DNA of 64,000 nucleotides from NCBI GenBank assembly GCA_022316685.1, contig JAKJHU010001407.1, positions 1 to 64,000 of the forward strand. Direction: 5' to 3'. Shown piece by piece: positions 15,446 through 25,963 of this stretch. The DNA comes from Progne subis subis (lineage: Eukaryota; Chordata; Aves; Passeriformes; Hirundinidae). Under the pieces are notes generated by a model, which was not told the origin of the DNA, searched no databases, and worked only from the letters and a program-made list of their open reading frames with translations. Numbering within the stretch: the first letter of the stretch is position 1; the number at the start of each line of letters is the position of its first letter. The translations under genes were made by a program, and so were the position numbers.

Positions 15446-18400
15446 CCGCTGTCCCCTGGGTGGGCACCACGCGGCTGTAGAGCACCTCCCCCTCCTCGGG
15501 TGGCACCGCCGGGCTCCTGCGGGGACAGCGGGGACATCGCGGTGGCCTCCAGGTGGCATCTGGGGACACGGGGACAGCGCCGGGCCGCTCCCACACTCAC
15601 CTGTGCTGGGGGGTCCTGGGGGCTGCGGGGGTGACAATGGGGTCAGGGCGTGGGGACCCCAAAATCCTCCCCCGGAAACCCCAAAAATATCCCGGAAATC
15701 CCCCCAAAAACCCACGAAATTCCCTCAAAAATCCTGAAATCCTGAACCGCCCAGAACCCACAAAAAGCCAAAAATACCTAAAAAATCCTTGAAATCCCGA
15801 ATTTCCCCAGGACCCCCAAACCCCCACGGGGCCCCGAAACCCTCTCAGGCCACCCCAAAAAAAACCCCAAAAATAAATAAACCCCCCAAACTGTAAAATC
15901 CCCTCACTCTCTGACCCCAAAACCTTCCCGAGACCCCCCCCAAAAAACCCCAAAATACCAAAAAAATCCTTGAAATCCCGAATTCCCCCAGACCCCAAAC
16001 ACCCCCCAGGAGCCCCCTGAGGTGTCCCCAATGTGTCCCCGAGCCCCCTCGGGACCCCCAGCCGAGGTGACCACGGGCTCAGCTCAGGGTCCGTGGGTGT
16101 CCCCCCACTGTCCCACTCCTGTGTCCCCATTGTCCCCACCCCTGTGCCCCCACTGTCCCCATCCCCGTGCCCCCACTGTCCCCCCGTGTCCCCATTGTCC
16201 TCATCCCCGTGTCCCCACTGTCCCACCCCGTGACCTCATTGTCCCCCCGTGTCCCCTCATTGTCACCACCCCGTGTCCCCACTGTCCCCCCGTGTCCCCA
16301 CTGTCCCCATCCCGTGTCCCCACCCCCGTGTCCCCATTGTCCCCCCCGTGTCCCCATTGACCCCCCGAGTCCCCACTGTCCCCATCCCCGTGTCCCCACT
16401 GTCCCCATCCCCGTGTCCCCACTGTCCCACTCCTGTGTCCCCATTGTCCCCATCCCCGTGTCCCCACTGTCCCCACCCCCGTGTCCCCACTGTCCCCATC
16501 CCCGTGTCCCCATTGTCCCCACCCCCGTGTCCCCACTGTCCCCATCCCCGTGTCCCCACTGTCCCACTCCTGTGTCCCCATTGTCCCCATCCCCGTGTCC
16601 CCACTGTCCCCAATTCCGTGTCCCTACTGTCCCCATCCCCGTGTCCCCACTGTCCCCCCGTGTCCCCACTGTCCCCACCCCGGCGGTGGTGGCACTGCCA
16701 GCCCGCGATGGCAGCCGCGATCAGGAGCAGGGACACGAGGGACGCGCCAACGCCCGCGGCCACTGCTGGGGACAGAGGGGACAGAGGGGACACCTCGGGG
16801 TCACCCAGGGGTGCTGCTGCCCCACAGGGAGCTGGGGGTGACACCTGAGCCGTGTCACCTCCGTGTCCCCTCGGTGTCACCAAGGACACAGCGGGGACAA
16901 TCCCGGCTGTCCGAGCCCCCCCCAGAGTGTCCCCGAGTGACCCCACCTGTGTCCCGGTGTCCCCACGTTGTCACCTCCAGTGCCAGCTCGGCACTGAGCG
17001 CCCGGAACACGCGGTGCCCGTCCTGTCCCAGCTGGTTGGTGGCCACGCACTGGTAGGTGCCCGAATGTCGCCTCTCGGTGTCCCCGAGCTCCAGGAGGGG
17101 ACCCCGGGCCACCTCCTGCCCTTCGCGCAGCCAGGTGAAGGTGACAGGGGCTGAGCCCACCTGCACCGAGCAGCGCAGGGTCACGGGCTCACCTGCGCGC
17201 ACCCGCAGCGCCGGGGGACCGGGGGTGACGGTGGCATTGGCCACGGGCACTGCGGGGACACGGACGGGGCTGGCACCGGGCGAGGCGGGATGGGGGTGCC
17301 GCGGGTGGGGTCACCCCCGGCCCGAGGGTCCCGCTCACCCAGGACGGTGACATTCAGGGGGACGCTCTCGGCCACGCTGTCCCCGTCGCTGACCCGGCAG
17401 TGATAGCGGCCGCTGTCATTGTCCCCAGCGTGGCGCAGCTCCAGGCGGGGGCCGGTGCCCAGCGGTGCCCCCGAGCCCCCCCGGTGCCAGCTGAAGGACA
17501 GCGGACCTGTCCCCGCGGCCACCGCGCAGCGCAGCTCCAGGCGGTCCCCCAGTGCCACCTGTGCCCCGGGGGGCTGCGCCCACAGGGACACCCCCGAGGG
17601 CGGGACCCCTGCGGGAGGGGGACACCAGGGGACAGTGAGGGACACGGGGGGGGCGGAGAGGGCCCGGGGGACCCCAGAGAGGAAGAGGGGGCGCAGAGCT
17701 GGGGGTGGCAGGGAAAGGAACTCCAAGAAAGGATGGGGGGCTGAGGGAGGGGACACGGGGAGAGGGATGGGGGGGACACCGGGGAGGGTGTGGGGACACA
17801 GGGAGGGGATGGGGGGACCTGGGAGGGACCAGGGCAGGGATGGGGGGACCGGGACAGGGATGAAGGGACCCGGGCAGGGATCCGGGAACAGAGCGGGAGA
17901 TGGCGGCAGTGATGGGGGAACCCGAGGAAGGACTCGGCGAGGGCTGGGGACACCGAGTCAGGGCTGGGGGAGCTGGGAGGGGAGGGGGGGACCCAGGAAA
18001 CGCGTCAGGGAAGGGTTGGGGGTCCCCAGGCAGGGGACCTGTGGGGGCTCCCCGTGCCCATCTCCACACTCACTGTGCACCCTGATGTGGAGCCGGGCGC
18101 TGCTCTTCCGCACGGTTCCGCTCTCGGAGCGCACCTGGCAGCTGTAACTCCCCGAGTGGGAGACCCCCACGGCGGGCACCCGGAGCCGCGGGGACTCCTG
18201 CGGGCCCCCCACCCTCTGCCCGTCCCGGTAGAAGAGGTGCAGGAGGGGGGCTCGGGGCCGCAGGGGGCTGGGGGTGCTGAGGCAGCTGAGATTGAGGGGG
18301 GACCCCTCGGTGATCTCGGGGGGACCCTCCAGCACGGGCACCGTGAAGAGCTCTGGGAAGGAGATGGGAGGGGGATTTGTGACCCCCGGTGTCTGCGGAG

Positions 18401-19766
18401 GGGCTGTGGGGCTGTGGGGTGTGGGGTGTGTGGGGTGTGTGGGGGTGTGGGGTGCTCACCGTGCACTGTCACTGTCACCGGCTGTGACTCCCCCCACGCC
18501 TGTGTCCCCCAGTAGCTCACCAGGCCCGTGCAGCGGTAGCGGCCGCTGTGATGCAGCCGCAGCGGGGACAGGGACAGGGACTGCTCGGCCCCACGGAGGG
18601 ACATCCTCCTCACCTCCTCGTCCCCGTGGTAGAATGTCACCCCTGTGACCGATCTGTCCTCCGAGGCCCGGCAGCGCAGTGTCACCGCATCCCCCTCCAG
18701 CAGCGGCCGCGCCGGCACCTGCAGCACCAGCCAGTCTGGGGGACAGGGAGGGGTCCTGTCACACCGGATGTCACCGGGACAGCACCAGGGGTCCCCAATT
18801 CCACACACTGGGTTGCTCTGGGATGTCCCCGAGTGCAGGGGACGGGCTCTGGTCACACAGGGGGTGACACACTGAGCGGAGCCCACCCAGAGCCCTCGGG
18901 GACCCACAGGTGCCACGCTGGGGACACCCAAACGCCCCTCACCATTGGAGACTGTGACGGCGGAGCTGAGCCCTGTGCCGGGTCTGTAACACGTGTAGGT
19001 ACCACTCGCGGTGACATTAAAGGTGTCGGGTCCCTCCTGCTGCCAGTACTGCCCATCGATGTACCAGGTGGTGGCACCGGCGGTCCCCGAGCCCTGGCAG
19101 GTCAGTGTCACCCGGTCCCACAGCACCGCCGGTGTCCAGGGGGGCTCCACCAGGAGCTGGGTGCTCTGGGCTCCTGCGGGTGACAGGGGACACCAGCCTG
19201 CCAGGGCCACCGCGGGGCTGGGGACAGCGGGCTGGGGACAGGGCATCCCCCGAGGACTCACCAGCGAGGCCGAGGGTCTGGGCTGGAAGGGAGAAGGGAC
19301 AGGGCTGGGTGGGGGTGGCACCGCGGGGACAGCGGCACCAGGGGGATGAGGTGTGCTCTCTGTCCCCAGACTGTCCTTGTGTGGCACCGACCCCTGGGGA
19401 CAGGGACACCTCGGCCACCCCACGCTGAGGCAGGACACGGGGACACCGAACACCCCAGAAATGTGGAAGCCGCGGCCACCCCGTGCTGGCACAGGTCACC
19501 CCCGCCAGCCCCACGGTGCCTCCCCAAATCCCTGTCCCTCGTTAGTGTCATCCCGTTCCTGTCCCCCCTCTCCCGTCCCCACGGCCACCCCACAACCTCG
19601 GTCACCTCATGCTCTGGCTCTGCTGCCCTTGGGGACCTCAGGGGACCCCACAGCCTCCCTGGGCCCCCTCCCCACCACTCTCTGCCCCACCAGGGCCCAT
19701 CCCCGGGGTGTCAGGCCCGTGCCCGGGGCACTCACCCCACAGGAGCAGTGCCACCTTCCCGGCCAT
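14805..19766 (-). CDS. FCRL-A: Fc receptor-like inhibitory receptor, five Ig domains, two ITIMs
   Basis: Type I membrane receptor of the FCRL/FcR family. Eleven minus-strand exons: 19766-19736, 19282-19262 (the 21-base signal mini-exon typical of the family), Ig1 19173-18943, Ig2 18735-18460, Ig3 18352-18074, Ig4 17608-17339, Ig5 17249-16947, transmembrane 16765-16679, then 15622-15601, 15516-15446 and 14908-14805. Total 1695 bases, 564 residues. The signal peptide is MAGKVALLLW plus AQTLGLA. Ig2 starts DWLVLQVPARPLLEGD, matching the EWLVLQ start of Fc-receptor D2. Ig3 starts ELFTVPVLEGPPEITEGSP and Ig4 has SFSWHRGG, both FCRL-like. The membrane span (about VAAGVGASLVSLLLIAAAIAGW) has no charged residue. 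The tail has two ITIMs, VLYSRV and VTYAEL, predicting SHP phosphatase recruitment. Intact throughout. One-to-one orthology to a mammalian FCRL cannot be judged, so no symbol is given. Confidence 0.92.
15640..16670. repeat. FCRL-A intron: A/C-rich stretch and TGTCCCC minisatellite
   Basis: 15650-16000 is CCCCAAAAAATCC-type low complexity, with an imperfect internal repeat of about 190 bases. 16090-16675 is an array of 18-30 bp units of the type CCGTGTCCCCACTGTCCCCAT. Long open frames on both strands here are repeat artefacts. Confidence 0.9.
17610..18070. other. FCRL-A intron between Ig3 and Ig4
   Basis: G-rich on the plus strand, with short GGGGGACC/GGGATGGGG repeats. The homologous intron is recognisable in FCRL-B at 27996-28399. 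No extra exon is seen. Confidence 0.6.
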
Positions 19767-20560
19767 CCCCGTGTCCCCGGCCACCCGGGCTGGCTGTCAC
19801 TCGCTGCCAGGGGCCTGGGTCCCCTGGGTGGCTCCTCGGCCAAAGGGGAAGGAAGTGAGGTCAGACCTTATCACGGTGCAGGAGGCCCCTGCTGGGGACA
19901 CGGTGGCCACAAGCTGGGGACATCTCACGGGCAGGGTGGGGACAGGCTGGGGACAAGGCTGGGTGGCTATCATGGCTTGGCACGGTTTTGTTTTCTGGTT
20001 ATAGAGAAATGTGAGATGTTTTTCCCTGCCATGACCATGGAGTTCTTTGGGCAGGGCGGGGACAGGGACCTATCAAAAAGCTGGTCGGGATATCGGCAGC
20101 TAAGATGACCAACGGGAAATATCGATGTGACTTTGGAGGGGACATTTAAAACTGATCTGCTACAGATCTCGCTGTCTTGCTCTGGAATCAGCCACGAGGA
20201 GCCATCGTGGGCGCTGGGCTGACCCGGGTCAGTCCCTGCTGCCCCTCTGGGCGGCCGGTCCACGCTCAGCCGGGCCCCTGAGGGTCTCTGCCCGCACAGG
20301 GAGGGTCTGGGCCCTCTGAGCGCTTTTCCCCTGCTGCCAGCAAAGAAAAGTAGCGGCTGCAGCTCGGCAGTGCCGGCCACGTGCTCGGGCCGCGGCAGAA
20401 GCGAACAAACCGTGGCCCGGCCAAATGGCCGCTGGCAGCAGAGACAGAAATCCTGCAGCTCCATCACAACTCCGAGCCCAGCCGCCCTGGGTGAGACCGA
20501 GGGGTGGAAAAAAGGACATCGACCAGCTTCCTCCATCGGCACAGCTCTGGATTTTCTTCA
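19767..20560. other. FCRL-A 5' flank and unassigned DNA
   Basis: 19767-19930 resembles the region upstream of the other FCRL leaders (GGAAGTGAGGTC and CACGGTGGCC motifs). 19960-20560 is less GC-rich, with an open minus-strand frame of about 190 codons that I cannot assign. No recognisable domain is visible. Confidence 0.4.
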
Positions 20561-21900
20561 GATCCTGCAGCCCAGTGTTGGGGAGGCTGAAGCCAGAAAG
20601 CCTTATAAATATGACTGCTTGCATTCTGAGAATGTGAAACCTATAGGTGGGATAGAATTGAAAGCAAGTTTTGATGTTTGAGATGTCCCAGCTACTGGAT
20701 GTCTGGGAAAACAGTTCTGTGACCAGCTGAAGGTCACCTGCAGCCAGACCCAGGGGTCAAATGGAATGTTGTGTCTCACCCCCAAGGTATGGTTCATCCC
20801 ACACCTGTGACCCTCCCCTGAAGTATCAGGTATCTGTAACCCCATTGGCACAAGTCCTGTCCCAGCCCACCTTGAAGCCCCCTGATAAGGGATCCCGAGG
20901 GGGCTGGACGCTCTTTTTGCCTGGCACCCTGTCGCTGTCCCATCTGGGGTGCCAGTTGTTTCTCTGCACCCAGGGACAGCAGTTGTTGAGGGGCTGCTTG
21001 CTGGAGCTTAAATTCCCTGCATTCAGATGGTTTTAGAGTCTTTTTTTTGCCCTCTGCAAAGCTCTGAGCCAAACACAGGAAAAGACGGAGTCTTCAAGGT
21101 TACATGCTTCGTGTTTATTAGTTCTTATTTTACAATTTTCTCAGTGTCCAGAAGATGTTTGCCGCGGCTCGGACATCTGGTGACTCCCCCCATCCCAGGG
21201 CTGTCCTTATCTTTTATACTAATTGCTACGTATTCGATATTTACTATTTATTACCAAAGTCTATCACTATTACTAAAAAGGTCATCTTTACTCTGACCCA
21301 ATCCTCACAAACTACTTTGTGCCAACGTCACTGCAGAAATGGAGTGAGGGAAGAAGAAAGAAGAAGAAGGAGACAACGCCCCAAATTCTCCATGTTGTCC
21401 CCATTCACTTCAATACAAGAAATCCAAACCCACTGTTTTTCTCACCCTGTGATATACTAAACTCCAATCTTTCACACTCTTGTGGCCTGCAATGCTTCCT
21501 GCAGTGCAAGAAGCCTCTCCCATGGACTGAGATCAAATCCAGTGTCTCTCTGAGCTCTGGGCTGTGGTCCCAGACCCCCGTGTCCAGGTCTCTGACCCTC
21601 CAGGGCAACCAAAGGAATGCCCTGGGCTCCAACAGCACCCTTCCCCGAGGACTTTTCTCTCTTGGAATTTCCTCTCCCTTCTCCCACCTCTCTCGGCCTT
21701 GCCTCGAGCTGCAGCCTGGCAGCTCAGAGCACGGCCTCACATCCTTTACAATAAACCTCATCTTCTAAAACCCAGCTCCAGAGATCTCTCGTCTGCATCC
21801 ATCCACGCCGTCCTGGAGTCTGCAGCGAAGCAATTCCTACAGCCCAGCGCTTGCACGTGGCCCTTGCAGGCCCGGGAGGATTTAACACTTTCTTAGCAAC
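20560..21900 (+). mobile_element. LTR-type retroelement, with a nested insertion
   Basis: 20600-20900 and 21640-21840 match, in inverted orientation, the stretch at about 40530-41040. Shared landmarks are a CTTATAAATATGA box, GGTACAGATACC-like sequence around CCCCATTGGCACAAG, and an ACAATAAACCTC polyadenylation signal before GAGATCTCTCGTCT. Roughly 20930-21630 has no counterpart in the other copy and carries its own GTGTTTATTAGTTC piece, so it is probably a second nested element. Family assignment is inferred. Confidence 0.6.
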
Positions 21901-23485
21901 ATGGAGCTTCTAAAGCACAACTCCTCCTTGAGAGAGAGAAGAAAGAAAACAGGGAGTATGTGGAACAAACAGCGCATGAAGTCAGTTAGATTAGAAGTGA
22001 AAGAACTGATAATACTGGAATAGGATTGAAGAAGTGGACATTTATAACCAGACTTCTCTGGGGTAAATTATGGCGAAATGCGCTGTTCTTTGTAACATCT
22101 TAGAGCTGTTGGGGAGAACGCTAATTCTGATCAAAATCGAGGACTGACGTAACTGAGATTTAATTAAGAACTTTAAAGCCCCCGCTCCTGGGTCAAAAGG
22201 AGGTCTCAACCTTTGAGATGAAGATGATTTTAGACTAGAAGAAGTATTTGTAAATAGTGCCCCAGCTACACTGAGAGGCCTTGCTGACAGAACTCCGGGC
22301 GGTGTCAGATGTGTGGCATTGGGAGCCACTGGACCCTGTCATCTTGTGCCAAACGTCTCCATGAAACCCCAGAGAGACTCTTCTCCTAAAGGAATGAATA
22401 ATTACGTTTAAACAGTGAAACTGACTAAAAATCACAAGTTGTGTCTTTCTATGTTGTTTAAGAAGAAAGTTCATAATTTGTAGGGGAATGGAAAAGTGTT
22501 TTAAAGTTTCATTCTGTTTCTGTTTAAATTTTCTTTTTCACAACTTCATTATTTTCTCTTCTCCATTCTTTTTTACGTTGATTACGGACTCCTAAACTGC
22601 TCTGCAAACCGGCAGGAGCTTTGCAGCCAGGATGTTTTTAAGTGTGGTTTCATCGTATCCTTTCAAAATGACGAGGTCCCATAAAGGTGGACTAAAAAGC
22701 AGTTCTATATCTGCGGCTGGAAACTTTTCCCGGACCCAAATTAACAGCTCTTGCTAATTTGTCCCTTGAGACAGGGATAGGATGATTTCCCACCATGAAT
22801 TCTAACTTTTCCTCTACTTCTCTTTGTGTTTTGGAAGTCACATTTCCCATTTTTATACTGTTTTTTGACGCGAAGGAAGATATAAAAGAATTCCTACCGG
22901 ACTCGAAGGTCAGCTGATAACCTCGGTCTCACGGTCTCACCTCTGGCCAGCAGACACGAGCTTCGGATCCAAATTGTTCTTCTTCCCGGGGACTTTTTTT
23001 TTTTTTCCCCCCAAGTTTTCACTTTCACTATTTCTTTTTTCACAGCTTTTTGCTGCCACTTTCCGGCTTAACGCTGCTCCTTCCGCTTACACCGCCGATT
23101 TCTTCCCAGCTTTCCGCTGTTTTCATCCTTCAGAGAGGTCCTGACCTGGCCCTAGCAGGTGTTTTTCCTCACATGAGAGGCACCGTTTGTGAAGGTTTTG
23201 GCTTCTTCTCTTCTCTGCCAAGGTCAGGATGAATAATACTCAGGGAAATACCAAGCTCAGGTTCAGACTTGGAGTGTTTTTTATATCGTATCTCTATAGT
23301 GCAGTGTTCACAGGCTCACGCACAGCAAGCTCTTAGAAAACGAAGGTAAAATGGAGCGCTTCTGACTCCTCCTAGGTTATTTAAGTGATAATCCCCCAAG
23401 ATTGAAATGACTTCTATGTTATTCATATTTTGACGCAACAATGACCACCCAAGGCCTGCAATGCAAACCTTTTCACACAATTACA
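21900..23485. other. AT-richer DNA without recognisable genes
   Basis: Base composition is clearly less GC-rich than the genes. 22870-22990 has a GATATAAAAG box followed by a TC-rich stretch with poly-T, which may be LTR U3/R sequence. No open frame has family features. Confidence 0.4.
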
Positions 23486-23629
23486 GAAAACCACCAAGCC
23501 CAGGCAGAAGCAGGAAGAAGAAGGTGACGAAGAAGGACGTAGACAACACCCCAAATCCTCCATCTCGACTCACATGTGCCACTATACACCAAAACCCCAA
23601 ATTCTAATTTCCTAGGACTCCAGCCCCAC

Positions 23630-24130
23630 GGCACAGGGATGGGCATTGTCCAGCCCTGCTCTGCCCAGCCCCAGGTGGCCGCCAGCCCCTGAGGGTCCCC
23701 CGCGCCCCCTCGGCTTTGATTCTGGCAGCTTCAGAGCTGCTGCAAAGGTGAGAATTCTGTGGGCACAAAAGGCCTGCCTGTGCTTTGCTCAGCCCTGCAA
23801 GGAGCACAAAAGCCAATGGGAGGCCAAGCAGTGGCTGTGCCAGGGCCTTTGATGGTTTTCAGAGCAGGGCTGGCTGGAAACACCCCCTGCAGGGGCAGCC
23901 GTGAGGAAACCAGTCCGGAAATGCAGCAATTGATCGTTCTGTCCCTCTCAGCGAAGGGGCTGAGAGAGCCCCAGAAGTGCTGCAAATCCCACAGCCCTCT
24001 GCTCAACAACCTGACCGGGACCCTCCTTCCTGAACAAAACCTGCAGCCCTCTGGGACCTGCCGGGAAGAATGTTTGGGTTCTGGATGTGGCCAGCAGAAG
24101 AGAGGGAGAAGTGGTGGCAATCTTGAGCGG
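23630..24130 (+). repeat. conserved block, copy 1 of 4
   Basis: About 480 bases near-identical to 39600-40090 (inverted), 49990-51110 (direct, split by an LTR) and 62765-63230 (inverted). It contains GTGAGAATTCTGTGGGCAC and GGGACCCTCCTTCCTGAAC. One strand has an open frame of about 100 codons in some copies, but frame and ends are not conserved between copies. Nature unknown. Confidence 0.8.
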
Positions 24131-25960
24131 GGGCTCCACACGTGGATCTGGGAATGTCCCAGCAGGAGCAGGGAGTGCCCAGGCAGGGAATTCAGGGCAG
24201 GGTGGAGGGCATTGGAAAGAGAAGCAGACCCTGAGGGACACAGGGGCATTTCCACGGACTCCTGTGCGCTGTTCCAAGGATGGACAGAGTTTGTCCCCTT
24301 TTGGGAGCAGAACCCATGGGAAGTCAATCAAGTGAATCAAGGGTGGGAAGGAGAACAATGGGAAGAGTTCCTGGATATGGCCCAACCAAAGCCTTCCTCA
24401 TGGGCTGGGTTGCTGCCCAGCAGGCAGGGAACAATCCCACGGAGCTGTTGGACACTCGGGGACATTCCACACTCTGTGTTACCCACAAGCAAATGCTGCT
24501 GTGGGACGCACCAATGGGCTCGGAAAGGGAACCACAAAGTCTTATTTCTCTGTGATTATTTTGTGTTTTTGCTGTGAACGTCTTGGGAGAGCAACCATTA
24601 AAAGGATTCTATCAACCACACCATTTTATACTTTCTCAGTTTGAGTTTCGCCGAGTCTATTCTTTATTGGGAAAAATATGGTGTGAGAAAAGGTTTTTCT
24701 CTTTATTTCACTGATGTATAACTTTGTCTCAACCAGTTGGGCATCAGGGAATTCAAGCAAATTTGACCTGGCATTTACCATCATCAGGGCAAGGTCGTAT
24801 CAGGTGCCCCCTTAGGTTTGGGCACCCCAGAGGTCACAGGGCCCCACTGGGGACAGCGGGAATGCTCAGGGCACCCCCAGGACAGAGGTCCCCAGGATGT
24901 GCCACGTCTGGGACAGGAATCCCCAAGGATGTGGGAACCCCCAGAATGAGGAGGCCCCCTGGGACAGGAGCCTGGGACAAGACCCAGGTGTCCCCAGAGC
25001 AGAGGAGCCCTTTTCCCTCAGGGCAGGACCCCTCTGGATGTGCCCCCCAGGACAGAACCCACGTCCTGGGCTCAGCACAAACGGCCTCTTCTTTCTGCTG
25101 CAGGAAAGAGAAAGAGAAAATCTTTCATCTCCCACAGCCCCCCAAACACTGTCTGAGCCCCCCACTCCCCTTTGTCCCTTCCTGGGATCCCCCCAGTGTT
25201 ACCTGCTCTGGTGTTCCCTGGGATTGCTGAGCAGGGAAATGGGGGAATGGGAAAAAGCCCAGCAGCTGTGTGGGGCACAGACCCAGAGCCTCAACCCTGG
25301 GGTGCCGCCCTGGCTGTGAGCACACTCTGGGGGCTGTGCTGGGCTCTGAGTCACCCCAAAATCGGAGGCACCCTGGGAAGGAGCTGCCAGCCCCGTGCCC
25401 ACCCAGCACTGCCTGGGACCCCCATTCCCCTGGGAACCCAACCATGGCACCCCCATTCCCTTGCTCTCTCCTCCTGGGTCCCCATCCAGGACTGCCATTG
25501 CCCAGGACCACCAGTGCCCTGATCCCAAACCATGGGCTGCTTCTTCCCCCAGAACACCTCTTCCTGAGGATCCCCTTGTTTCCCCCTGCACCCCCAACCC
25601 TGGGACCCTCATCCCATGACCCGAAATCCCTGGGCACCATGTTCCCACAGGACCCCCATGCCTGAATCCCCCCCGGCATGGAGACCCCGGTTGCCCTGGA
25701 TCCCCATTCTCCTGGACACCCATCCTTGCTTCCCCACAACCCCTGAGGCCCCCACTCCTGGGAACGCCATCCCCCACGGAGCCCCCAGACTATCCCATAA
25801 TGTCCCCAGCCTGTCCCCTGCTGTGTCTCCACCCTGCCCCACCCTGCCCCCACCAAGGGCCACCTACACATGGGGACGGACGTGACCTCGTTTCCTTCCT
25901 CCTCATCCCAAGAGCTGCCACCCAGGGACCGGTGGCCACAGCAGCGAGTGACAGCCAGTC
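24130..25960. other. 5' flank of FCRL-B
   Basis: No coding gene is seen. 24560-24720 is AT-rich with TTTCTTTATTGGG. 24780-25960 is unique GC-rich sequence repeated in the right arm at 37830-39000 and partly upstream of FCRL-D at 48750-49970. The FCRL promoter should lie in the last few hundred bases, but no clear TATA box is seen. Confidence 0.5.
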
Positions 25961-25963
25961 CAC

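Noticed and set aside
14545..15737. 393-codon frame on the plus strand opposite the FCRL-A tail
   Set aside because: Lies over minisatellite and antisense to well-supported FCRL-A exons; simple repetitive composition.
16079..16946. Long proline/serine- or glycine/aspartate-rich frames on both strands
   Set aside because: Produced by the TGTCCCC minisatellite in the FCRL-A intron. The true membrane exon has its own splice sites.
23731..24327. Open frame of about 200 codons in the conserved block
   Set aside because: The frame is not kept open to the same ends in the other block copies and no domain is recognisable, so I did not call a gene.
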